A stretch of 64,000 nucleotides of DNA from Turneriella sp. Its GTDB lineage: Bacteria > Spirochaetota > Leptospiria > Turneriellales > Turneriellaceae. The notes under the pieces are model-generated. The model made no database searches. It was not told the origin of the DNA and worked only from the letters and a program-made list of their open reading frames with translations. Below, piece by piece: positions 1 through 7,301 of this stretch (position 1 is the stretch's first letter; each line of letters begins with the position of its first letter). The position numbers were made by a program, and so were the translations under genes. The stretch spans positions 1-64,000 of the forward strand of contig JABARV010000015.1 of NCBI GenBank assembly GCA_019186965.1. The letters run 5' to 3'.

Positions 1-68
1 AATAAATCGGCAAAGTTAAGCGTTACCATTTGATATTGCTCTGTTACGGGTTCTTTATAGCGTGCCAT
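1..68 (-). CDS. Transposase, N-terminal fragment cut by window edge
   Basis: On the minus strand an ATG at 68-66 opens a frame that reads MARYKEPVTEQYQMVTLNF and stays open to the window edge (22 codons visible). The sequence resembles the N-termini of IS1182/DUF772-type transposases, which start with a short basic stretch and then name a loading helix, but 22 residues are too few for a firm call. About 40-55 bases upstream, at 108-124, the plus strand has TTTTTCAACAGGCT, which looks like the outer end of an IS of this class. A decayed C-terminal piece of a similar transposase lies at 12861-13260. It could instead be an ordinary gene start. Confidence 0.4.
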   Translation of the reverse strand, partial: MARYKEPVTEQYQMVTLNFADL

Positions 69-128
69 AATATTACCAATACATAGATTCAAAAAAAAGT
101 CAAGTCGGGTTTTTCAACAGGCTCATGT

Positions 129-155
129 CGTCCTTGCGTCGCAGCCATGGATGGC
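129..155 (+). repeat. 27-bp direct repeat, copy 1 (copy 2 at 392-418)
   Basis: The 27 bases at 129-155 recur exactly at 392-418. Each copy contains the palindrome-like core GCCATGGATGGC, which in the other orientation is GGC-CATCC-ATGGC. A 16-base stretch of the same core, with one change, occurs again at 10637-10652. The copies bracket the two nested stem-loops and three short hairpins described below, so they may mark the edges of one composite element. Confidence 0.75.
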
Positions 156-186
156 CAACTGGAAACCATGGTGCGGGGCGCACCTC

Positions 187-245
187 GGTGAGCACGTAAG
201 GAGTGTTCGTTCAAATCGGCTTAGCCGATTTGAACCGTGCTCACC
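187..245. repeat. Nested stem-loop repeat unit 1
   Basis: An outer stem, GGTGAGCACG at 187-196 with CGTGCTCACC at 236-245, encloses a 12-base one-sided bulge (197-208) and an inner stem, GTTCAAATCGGC at 209-220 with GCCGATTTGAAC at 224-235, closed by a TTA loop. All stem positions pair. The unit is followed by ATGGTGCG and a GGTGCG/CGCACC hairpin that leads straight into unit 2. There is no convincing protein here; short ORFs crossing it have no recognisable product. Confidence 0.75.
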
Positions 246-265
246 ATGGTGCGAGGGCGCACCTC

Positions 266-322
266 GGTGGCCACCCAAAGAGTGTTAGTCCAAATTGCTA
301 TGCAATTTGGACGGTGGCGACC
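266..322. repeat. Nested stem-loop repeat unit 2
   Basis: This has the same architecture as unit 1 with a different stem sequence: outer arms GGTGGCCACC (266-275) and GGTGGCGACC (313-322, one mismatch), a 12-base bulge (276-287) sharing the core GAGTGTT with unit 1, and an inner stem GTCCAAATTGC (288-298) with GCAATTTGGAC (302-312). The stem bases differ from unit 1 but still pair, so fold rather than sequence is kept. Confidence 0.75.
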
Positions 323-325
323 AAA

Positions 326-393
326 GCGCACGGATGCGTGAGGTTTCGGCCAATGCACACGGATGTGCAGGGGCGACGCCGGCACGGATGCCG
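326..393. repeat. Array of three CGGA-loop hairpins
   Basis: Three short hairpins follow one another. Each has the loop CGGA and a different, fully paired stem: CGCA-CGGA-TGCG at 327-338, TGCACA-CGGA-TGTGCA at 354-369, and CGGCA-CGGA-TGCCG at 380-393. On the opposite strand the constant centre reads CATCCG, the same centre as hairpins inside ccoG (8195-8209) and near 10640. Spacing is irregular (15 and 10 bases), unlike a CRISPR. Confidence 0.75.
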
Positions 394-420
394 TCCTTGC
401 GTCGCAGCCATGGATGGCGC

Positions 421-447
421 GTTCAGCTTGGCTTAGCCAAGCTGAAC
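421..447. repeat. Palindrome carrying the ccr stop codon
   Basis: GTTCAGCTTGGC (421-432) and GCCAAGCTGAAC (436-447) are perfect inverted arms around TTA. The TTA is the complement of the TAA stop of ccr, so the last codons of ccr (V-Q-L-G-stop) lie in the palindrome. Arm ends and loop match inner-stem unit 1. It could fold at the 3' end of the ccr mRNA; no T-run follows it on the ccr strand, so a classical terminator is not obvious. Confidence 0.7.
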
Positions 448-1659
448 TGTCGAAACCATGTTCCCGTGCGGGTGTTTGTTTTCGTACATCATTTGGTGTA
501 CGTCGCCGATTTCGTCGAAGGAGACCGACTTGGAAAGGCAGGGGTCGATGCGTTTGTCGAGCACCAGTTGGTTGAACGCCGCCGATTGTTCGTCGTTCGC
601 GAAGTGCGAACCTTGCAGGCGCTTCTGGTGCATCCAGTGGTAGCGTAAATCGACAGTGGCGGTATAACCCGACGTGCCCGCGCAGATGACCACCATGCCG
701 CCACGCTCGACGACATACGTTGAGGTGGGGATGGTCGCTTCGCCTGGGTGTTCAAAGACGATGCGGGGATTCACGCCTTTGCCGGCTATATCCCAAATTG
801 CTTTGCCGAACGCGCGTACGCCTTTGACCCATTCGTTGTATTTATCGGTGTCTTTCCAGTGCGGTATCATACCCCAGTGCTTAAAATCTTTGCGGTTGAT
901 GACGCCGATCGCGCCCAATTTTTTGCAGTAGTCGACTTTGCTTGTGTCGCTAATGACTGCGATGGGACGCCCCCCCATTTCGCGCACGATTTGAATCGCC
1001 ATGGAACCCAAGCCGCCCGCGCCGCCCCAAACGAGCACCACGTCGTCTTTGCGCACGGTGTGCTCTTTGAAGCCCATGAGCATGCGGTACGCAGTTGCAC
1101 CCACCAGCATGTACGCCGCCGATTCTTCCCAGCTCATGTGCTTGGGGCGGGGGAGTAACTGGTGCGCCTGTACTTTGGTGAACTGTGCGAAACTGCCGTA
1201 GTTGACTTCGTAGCCCCAAATCGCGTTCGATGGATGCACGATGGGATCGACTTTGCCCGCTTTGATGTCGGGATTATTGACGTCCCATGTACCACAGTGG
1301 ACAACCACTTCGTCGCCAATTTTCACGTTCTTGACGTTTGCACCCACTTTATACACAATACCCGACGCATCCGAGCCGCCGATATGAAAGCCCGATTGGT
1401 CGTTTTGTACCTTACGATGGACTTCGACCATGTTGAGTGGAATACCTAAGGCTGCCCAAATGTTATTGTAGTTAATGCCGGCTGCTTTCACAAGCACCAA
1501 CGCTTCGTCGGCGTTGATGTCAGGCACATCGACCACTTCGCGCTTGAACGCTTTCTTGGGTTCACCAAAGCGGTCTTCACGGATGACCTGTGCGTGCATT
1601 TTTTTAGGTATTTCACCTAATGGGATTGCTTCATTGAGTTCGTAGAGTTCTTTTGCCAT
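433..1659 (-). CDS. ccr: Crotonyl-CoA carboxylase/reductase
   Basis: A 408-residue zinc-less medium-chain dehydrogenase/reductase of the crotonyl-CoA carboxylase/reductase type. The family joins CO2 to crotonyl-CoA with NADPH to give ethylmalonyl-CoA. An N-terminal GroES-like half carries [12 protein letters not shown] and GSDASGIV; the Rossmann half carries [14 protein letters not shown] around residue 215 and VFEHPGEAT, a Ccr-like segment. It is slightly shorter than typical Ccr (about 430-450). No other ethylmalonyl-CoA pathway gene is in the window. The final four codons lie in a repeat palindrome. There is no clear Shine-Dalgarno before the ATG. A crotonyl-CoA reductase without carboxylation is possible, but overall similarity favours Ccr. 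Confidence 0.88.
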   Translation of the reverse strand: MAKELYELNEAIPLGEIPKKMHAQVIREDRFGEPKKAFKREVVDVPDINADEALVLVKAAGINYNNIWAALGIPLNMVEVHRKVQNDQSGFHIGGSDASGIVYKVGANVKNVKIGDEVVVHCGTWDVNNPDIKAGKVDPIVHPSNAIWGYEVNYGSFAQFTKVQAHQLLPRPKHMSWEESAAYMLVGATAYRMLMGFKEHTVRKDDVVLVWGGAGGLGSMAIQIVREMGGRPIAVISDTSKVDYCKKLGAIGVINRKDFKHWGMIPHWKDTDKYNEWVKGVRAFGKAIWDIAGKGVNPRIVFEHPGEATIPTSTYVVERGGMVVICAGTSGYTATVDLRYHWMHQKRLQGSHFANDEQSAAFNQLVLDKRIDPCLSKSVSFDEIGDVHQMMYENKHPHGNMVSTVQLG

Positions 1660-1776
1660 GCGCGGGAGAAATTATTTGAGATACAGAGCGTCAAATATCT
1701 TACCTTTCGCGAGTTCTCGTAGATTTAAAGGTAAATAATCGTATACTGGATGTCTCAATCTTTTTTATAGCCCCGC

Positions 1777-4200
1777 ATGCTGCGGGGGGACACTGTTGTA
1801 GCACCAAAAACAGTGAACACTTGTGCCCACTGCGGTGCAGGGCGTGTTCGTGTTCGGGTTGGTAGCAATTTTTTTTGTTGCGATGGGTGTAGCCGTGTCT
1901 ACACAATGCTTGCCGAACAAAACCTTTTAGGCTATTATGAAATGCTCGACGCCGCGCCACAAACGCTCAGTGGCAAACCGCGTGAAGATTTTGCGTACAC
2001 CGATACCCTTTGGTTTCGCAAAACATTTACCACACCGCTTTCGAATGACCGCTACCAAATGCGGTTAAAGCTTCCCGCCATACACTGCGCGGCGTGTGTA
2101 TGGCTTCTTGAAAAATTGCCCGAAATGCTACATGGAGTTTTAAGCGCACGGATTAACTACCTACGCAAAGAACTTACCGTGAACGCATCTAACGCTCTTC
2201 CGGTCGCAGGCCTTGTGGGCTTTATAGCAGATTTAGGATATCCTCCTGATTTTAAACCCGAAGGTGCGCGGACGAAAGCGCTTACCCAGTATGACAAAGG
2301 GCTAATTAAGCGTATGGCTGTGGCTGCGTTTGGTTTCGGGAATGCAATGTTTTTTAGTTTGCCAGAATATCTTTCGCACAACCTCGAACGAGGTTTCCAG
2401 GTTTTATTTTTATCTTTAAATGTATCCCTCGCACTTCTTGTACTTTTTTACTCTGCGGGTGAGTTCTTTGTAAATGCATACCGTGCTCTTAAAAAAAAGA
2501 AAATTATTTTAGATTTTCCCATAGCGTTGGGTATCGTTGCAATGTTTGCGCGTAGCGTTTCAGAAATTTTAGGCGGAGTAAGTTCGGGGTATTTCGATAC
2601 CTTTGCGGGTTTAATTTTTTTTCTCCTCATAGGTCGATACGTACAAAGCCGTTCGCACGCACACCTTTCGTTCGAGCGCGACAATCTTCTTTTTTTGCCT
2701 TTGGCTGTGCGCGTTCAAGGCAAAGGCGGGAAAGAAAAAATAACTCCAGTACAAGAAATTCGGCCTAAAGAGACAATCCGACTTTTACACGGAGAAATTG
2801 TTCCTACACGGGCACGGGTTTTGTCCGAAAAAATGTCGGTAGATTATTCTTTTATAACGGGCGAGTCGATGCCTGTTATTTTAACAAGAGGGAGCGTCGT
2901 TGAAACAGGCGCAAAGGTTGTTGGCCACTCTGCACTTTTAGAAGTAATTGAAGGCGTTGACCAAGCGCGTGTTAACCGCATTTGGGAAAATGCGAGTGGA
3001 GAAAGTACATCCACGCCGTTTAACGAAGAGGCTTCTTTTGCTGACAAAGTTCTTCCTTATTTTACTTTTATTATTTTAGCTCTCGCATTTTTAGGCGCTG
3101 TATACTATTTGCCAACCGATGCCGCACGCAGCTGGAATGCTTTTACAGCTGTCCTTGTAATCGCGTGCCCTTGTGCGCTCGCGATGGCAAAACCATTTTC
3201 TTTTTATACGGCGTTAAGCGTATTAGGCCGCGCTGGGCTTTATCTAAAAAGCGCCGCAAGCATCGAAAAATTTTTTGGGGTGCGCCGTATTGTGTTTGAT
3301 AAAACGGGAACAATTACAAGCGCAGAAGCGTACGATGTGGAGTACAACGGGAAAAAATTAAGCGACGCGGATATCCAAAGCATCCAATCGATAGCGCACG
3401 AATCGACACACCCACTTAGCCGCGCAATCGATACACACTGGGGAGAAAATTCTCTCGGCATTGTTAATAACTATAAAGAAGAAACAGGTATGGGGATTTC
3501 TGGAGTTGTCGACGGTGTGCCGTATTTTTTGGGTTCTTTAGCGCATCTTTCGCAGCAAGGTGTTGTTACTGGTAGTATACCGTCTTTCGATGCGCAAAGC
3601 ATAGTGCATGTAGCGCGAGGAAAAAAATATTTGGGAGCGTTCCATATTTTAAACCGTACACGCAAAGATTTGAAAGAGACGCTTTGTGCGCTTTCTTCAC
3701 GGTTTGCGCTAACTTTACTTTCGGGAGATGGCGAACGGGAGAAAGCGCGGTTCATGGAGATTTTTCCAAAAAATACAGATTTTTATTTTAATGCTTCACC
3801 CTCACAAAAAGAAGAAATTATCCGTGGGTACGAAAAAACGGCACGTACGCTCATGCTGGGGGATGGATTAAACGACGCCAAAGCGCTGCGCGCCGCAACA
3901 GTGGGGATTGCGCTTAGCGAAAAGCAAGCGAACTTTTCTCCTGCAAGCGACGCGATTTTAGACGCGAACGCATTTTCTAAATTACCGCGCCTTTTATCCG
4001 AAGCCAAGCAAGCAAAAAAGACTGTTATCTTTGCGTATGCTATTTCGTTTGCGTACAATATTTTTGGAATAGGCGTTGCACTTACCGGAAATTTAACTCC
4101 TCTTTTTTGCGCAATTTTAATGCCGATAAGTTCTTTGAGCGTTATCGGCTTTACTTACTTTACGACACGTTTGACAGCCCGTTTACGGAGGCTTTACTAA
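1777..4200 (+). CDS. ccoI: Copper-transporting P1B-ATPase for cbb3 oxidase assembly
   Basis: An 807-residue FixI/CcoI-type ATPase, which moves copper across the inner membrane for cbb3 oxidase maturation. Visible parts in order: an N-terminal Cys cluster (CAHCG and CCDGC, residues about 17-37), a metal-binding-like domain with HCAACVWLLE near 108, paired membrane helices, the actuator motif TGES near 364, the membrane copper site C464-P-C466, phosphorylation site DKTGT (D508), and hinge GDGLNDAKA. ccoS starts directly after its stop. The exact start is uncertain: a GTG at 1813, just before the Cys cluster, is an alternative to the ATG at 1777. First gene of the oxidase operon. Confidence 0.93.
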   Translation: MLRGDTVVAPKTVNTCAHCGAGRVRVRVGSNFFCCDGCSRVYTMLAEQNLLGYYEMLDAAPQTLSGKPREDFAYTDTLWFRKTFTTPLSNDRYQMRLKLPAIHCAACVWLLEKLPEMLHGVLSARINYLRKELTVNASNALPVAGLVGFIADLGYPPDFKPEGARTKALTQYDKGLIKRMAVAAFGFGNAMFFSLPEYLSHNLERGFQVLFLSLNVSLALLVLFYSAGEFFVNAYRALKKKKIILDFPIALGIVAMFARSVSEILGGVSSGYFDTFAGLIFFLLIGRYVQSRSHAHLSFERDNLLFLPLAVRVQGKGGKEKITPVQEIRPKETIRLLHGEIVPTRARVLSEKMSVDYSFITGESMPVILTRGSVVETGAKVVGHSALLEVIEGVDQARVNRIWENASGESTSTPFNEEASFADKVLPYFTFIILALAFLGAVYYLPTDAARSWNAFTAVLVIACPCALAMAKPFSFYTALSVLGRAGLYLKSAASIEKFFGVRRIVFDKTGTITSAEAYDVEYNGKKLSDADIQSIQSIAHESTHPLSRAIDTHWGENSLGIVNNYKEETGMGISGVVDGVPYFLGSLAHLSQQGVVTGSIPSFDAQSIVHVARGKKYLGAFHILNRTRKDLKETLCALSSRFALTLLSGDGEREKARFMEIFPKNTDFYFNASPSQKEEIIRGYEKTARTLMLGDGLNDAKALRAATVGIALSEKQANFSPASDAILDANAFSKLPRLLSEAKQAKKTVIFAYAISFAYNIFGIGVALTGNLTPLFCAILMPISSLSVIGFTYFTTRLTARLRRLY

Positions 4201-4419
4201 ATGGAAGCACTTTATGTACTTCTTATTTTTAGTCTTCTTTTAGGGGTAAGTTTTTTAGTGGCGTTTTTTTGGGCACAAAAAAATGGCCAGTTTGAAGATA
4301 CTAAAACGCCTGCAATACGCGTTCTTTTTGACGACATCGATGCAAAACGTGCGGCAGATAAACGGAATAATAATCCAGAGAAAAAAATGAAAGTCACAGG
4401 AGAATATCATGGCAGTTGA
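4201..4419 (+). CDS. ccoS: Cbb3 oxidase maturation protein CcoS/FixS
   Basis: A 72-residue protein with one N-terminal membrane helix (about 5-25) followed by FFWAQKNGQFEDTKTPAIRVLFDD, which matches the CcoS hallmark of a W-x2-K/R-x-GQF-x-D segment. The family is needed with CcoI to load cofactors into CcoN. Its ATG follows the ccoI stop directly and its end overlaps ccoNO by 11 bases, which indicates translational coupling. The tail beyond residue 50 is longer than usual and charged. Confidence 0.88.
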   Translation: MEALYVLLIFSLLLGVSFLVAFFWAQKNGQFEDTKTPAIRVLFDDIDAKRAADKRNNNPEKKMKVTGEYHGS

Positions 4420-6538
4420 AACCGGGGTTTTAGAAACCTTCGAATACGACAACCGTATCGTTCGCAAATTTGCTCTCGCAACGATTGTATGGGGTGTCAT
4501 TGGAATGTTGGTGGGGGTACTCATCGCTATCCTGCTTTATGCGCCCAATTATTTGGGTAACCACTCGATTTTATCGTTTGGCCGCATTCGCCCTTTGCAT
4601 ACAAACGCGGTCGTTTTTGCGTTTGTAGGTAATGCAATTTTTTTAGGCGTCTACTACTCACTGCCTCGCCTCTTAAAAACAAGTATGTATTCGAACCTTC
4701 TTTCGAATATCCACTTTTGGGGGTGGCAGCTTATTATCGTTGCGGCGGTGATAACGCTGCCTTTGGGGTATACATCGAGCAAAGAATACGCCGAGCTCGA
4801 ATGGCCGATTGATATTGCCATTACTGCCGTTTGGGTCGTGTTTGGTCTCAATATGCTTATGACAATTCTCAACCGCCGCGAGAAACACCTCTACGTGGGT
4901 ATTTGGTTTTATATCGCGACGTTCGTGACCGTGGCAATGCTGCATATCGGCAATTCGCTCGCGGTACCGGTTTCGTTCCTCAAAAGTTATTCGGTTTATG
5001 CAGGCGTTCAAGACGCGTTAGTGCAGTGGTGGTATGGCCACAACGCGGTGGCATTTTTTTTGACAACGCCTTTTTTGGGCATCATGTACTATTTTGTACC
5101 AAAAGCGGCTAACCGGCCCATCTATTCGTACAAACTTTCGATCATCCACTTTTGGGGCTTGGTATTTATTTATATTTGGGCAGGCCCCCACCACCTTCTT
5201 TATACGTCGCTACCCAATTGGGCGCAATCTTTAGGCACCGTGTTTTCGCTCATGCTACTCATCCCCTCTTGGGGCGGGGTATTGAACGGACTTTTGACGT
5301 TACGCGGCGCGTGGGATAGGGTGCGCCAAGACCCTATCTTGAAATTCCTCATTGTGGGAGTTACCGCGTACGGTATGTCGGTCGTCGAAGGGCCGATGAT
5401 GTCTCTTAAAAGCGTCAACGCACTTACGCATTACACCGACTACGTGGTAAGCCACGTCCACTTGGGTGCTCTTGCGTGGAACGGAGGACTTACTGCGGCG
5501 ATGCTTTATTACATCGTGCCGCGCCTTTACGGTAGGCCACTTTATAGCGTTCGTTTAGCAAACTTCCACTTTTGGATTGCGACCATCGGTATGATTTTCT
5601 ATGTTGTGCCGCTTTATGTTGGCGGTATTACGCAATCACTCATGTGGAAACAATTTACCGCACAGGGGTTGTTGCAGTATCCCAACTTTTTAGACACGGT
5701 AACACAAATTGTGCCAATGTACATCCTTCGTTCTATTGGGGGAACTCTTTACCTTACAGGTTTCTTGGTACTTGCATATAATCTTTGCCGCACTATCCTT
5801 GCTGGAAAATTTGTTGAAAAAGAAACCGCGAGCGCACCACCTTTAAAAGTGGCGATGGCGCATGTTGAAAAAACGACTTACAAGCACCGTATTTTAGAGC
5901 GTAAACCTCTTGTTTTTACCGCGCTTACTCTTATTGCAGTGATGGTGGGTGGTATCGTTGAATTTGTTCCCGTGGCGATGGTGCGCTCGAACATCCCCAC
6001 AATTTCCAGCGTGAAACCCTACACACCGCTTGAACTCGAAGGCCGCGATATTTACATCCGCGAAGGGTGCAGCAATTGCCATTCGCAAATGATCCGTCCT
6101 TTCCGTGCAGAAACCGAGCGCTACGGTGAATACTCGAAAGCGGGTGAGTTTGTGTACGATCATCCTTTCTTGTGGGGTTCTAAACGTACGGGGCCAGACC
6201 TCCACCGCGTGGGTGGAAAATATAACGACGCATGGCACTACCAACATATGTTAAACCCACGTAAAACATCGCCGGGTTCTATTATGCCTGCGTACCCTTG
6301 GCTTTTTGACCACTCGTTGGATACTTCGCTCACCGCCAAAAAAGTGAAAGCGTTGCAATCGATCGGTGTCGATTATCCTGCGGGCTACGATAAACAAGCT
6401 TTGGCTGATCTCCAAGCACAATCACAAAAAATTGCCGATGACCTTACGCAAAATGGAATGAAAGTCACCGCCGATAAAGAAATTATTTCTGTGATTGCAT
6501 ACTTGCAACGCTTGGGTACCGACATTAAAGCGAAGTAG
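4409..6538 (+). CDS. ccoNO: Fused cbb3 oxidase subunits I and II (CcoN-CcoO)
   Basis: A 709-residue fusion. Residues 1 to about 480 are CcoN, the haem-copper catalytic subunit, with 12 or more membrane helices, haem/copper ligand regions RPLHTNAVVF, WWYGHNAVAFF, GPHHLLY and SHVHLGALAWNG. After a linker and one further helix (about 495-515) comes CcoO, a membrane-anchored monohaem cytochrome c with C554-x2-C557-H558 (GCSNCHSQMIRP) and a later Met-containing segment. The two are usually separate genes; fusions are known in Bacteroidetes and some spirochaetes. No frameshift or internal stop is seen. The oxidase reduces O2 at low concentration while pumping protons. Confidence 0.95.
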   Translation: MAVETGVLETFEYDNRIVRKFALATIVWGVIGMLVGVLIAILLYAPNYLGNHSILSFGRIRPLHTNAVVFAFVGNAIFLGVYYSLPRLLKTSMYSNLLSNIHFWGWQLIIVAAVITLPLGYTSSKEYAELEWPIDIAITAVWVVFGLNMLMTILNRREKHLYVGIWFYIATFVTVAMLHIGNSLAVPVSFLKSYSVYAGVQDALVQWWYGHNAVAFFLTTPFLGIMYYFVPKAANRPIYSYKLSIIHFWGLVFIYIWAGPHHLLYTSLPNWAQSLGTVFSLMLLIPSWGGVLNGLLTLRGAWDRVRQDPILKFLIVGVTAYGMSVVEGPMMSLKSVNALTHYTDYVVSHVHLGALAWNGGLTAAMLYYIVPRLYGRPLYSVRLANFHFWIATIGMIFYVVPLYVGGITQSLMWKQFTAQGLLQYPNFLDTVTQIVPMYILRSIGGTLYLTGFLVLAYNLCRTILAGKFVEKETASAPPLKVAMAHVEKTTYKHRILERKPLVFTALTLIAVMVGGIVEFVPVAMVRSNIPTISSVKPYTPLELEGRDIYIREGCSNCHSQMIRPFRAETERYGEYSKAGEFVYDHPFLWGSKRTGPDLHRVGGKYNDAWHYQHMLNPRKTSPGSIMPAYPWLFDHSLDTSLTAKKVKALQSIGVDYPAGYDKQALADLQAQSQKIADDLTQNGMKVTADKEIISVIAYLQRLGTDIKAK

Positions 6539-6544
6539 CCGACG

Positions 6545-6736
6545 ATGATTGGCAAAGCATTAAACGATTTAAACGGAGTCGCTATTTATCCAATAGTGAC
6601 TCTGCTGTTATTTTTTTCAGTGTTTAGTTTTACGTTGGTAAAAGTTTTGAAACGTAAGAAATCCGATGATATGGAGATGGCAAACTTGCCACTCGACGAT
6701 GGTATAAAAGAGGAAGGGAAGGCAAACCATGGATAA
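6545..6736 (+). CDS. ccoQ: CcoQ-like small cbb3 subunit
   Basis: A 63-residue single-span protein: one helix at about 14-35 and a charged tail with lysines and then acidic residues. Size, topology and place between ccoNO and ccoP match CcoQ/FixQ, which stabilises the assembled oxidase, although sequence identity to the family is weak by eye. The gene ends 8 bases inside ccoP, so the two are translationally coupled. Confidence 0.75.
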   Translation: MIGKALNDLNGVAIYPIVTLLLFFSVFSFTLVKVLKRKKSDDMEMANLPLDDGIKEEGKANHG

Positions 6737-7301
6737 AAGAACCGAAGAAGAAAAATTAATGGAGCACGAATACGATGGTATTCGTGAACTTGATAACTAC
6801 ATGCCGCGGTGGTATGTGTTGGCGCTTTATGCCAGTTTTATATTTTGTGTGGGCTATTTAATTTACTACCACGTAATGGGCGGCCCAACGCAGGAGCAAG
6901 AATACGAAATGGAAATAGCAGCTGCACCTAAAGCGGTTAAGCAAGACATTGTCACCGATACAGCGCTTAAACCCCTAACCGATGCAGCCTCTATCGATGC
7001 GGGAGGTAAGCTTTTTGTTGCGCATACGTGCTCAGCGTGCCACAGCGCAAATTTGGGAGGGCTTGTAGGGCCAAACCTTACCGATGAATTTTGGATACAC
7101 GGGTGTGACTATAAGGCAGTGATGACAAACGTATCTACGGGGTTTCCTCAAAAGGGGATGATGCCTTACGGAAACTCCAAGCCCATGAACCAAATCGAAT
7201 TGCAACAACTGGTAAGTTTTATCTTCTCGAAGAAAGGCTCTAACCCAACGCCTGCAAAGGCGATTGATAAAGTACGGGAAGTCAAATGCGTGGCTAAGTA
7301 A
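6729..7301 (+). CDS. ccoP: Cbb3 oxidase cytochrome c subunit CcoP, monohaem form
   Basis: A 190-residue protein with an N-terminal acidic stretch, a helix at about 28-48 (PRWYVLALYASFIFCVGYLIYY, of the CcoP type) and one cytochrome c domain with C101-x2-C104-H105 and the candidate axial Met in KGMMPYG. Classical CcoP is about 300 residues with two CxxCH motifs; only one is present here. The stop codon overlaps the ATG of ccoG (TAATG). It receives electrons from soluble cytochrome c or the bc1 complex in the family model. Confidence 0.88.
   Translation: MDKRTEEEKLMEHEYDGIRELDNYMPRWYVLALYASFIFCVGYLIYYHVMGGPTQEQEYEMEIAAAPKAVKQDIVTDTALKPLTDAASIDAGGKLFVAHTCSACHSANLGGLVGPNLTDEFWIHGCDYKAVMTNVSTGFPQKGMMPYGNSKPMNQIELQQLVSFIFSKKGSNPTPAKAIDKVREVKCVAK

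Noticed and set aside
326-393. CRISPR array formed by the CGGA hairpins
   Set aside because: Only three units, variable stems, spacers of 10-15 bases and no cas genes; the constant part is four to six bases.
203-648. Plus-strand ORFs across the repeat cluster and the ccr 3' end
   Set aside because: They are read through palindromes and antisense to ccr; products have no recognisable pattern.
1660-1776. FNR box between ccr and ccoI
   Set aside because: TTGA and TCAA occur at 1676 and 1692 but with an 11-base gap rather than the six required.
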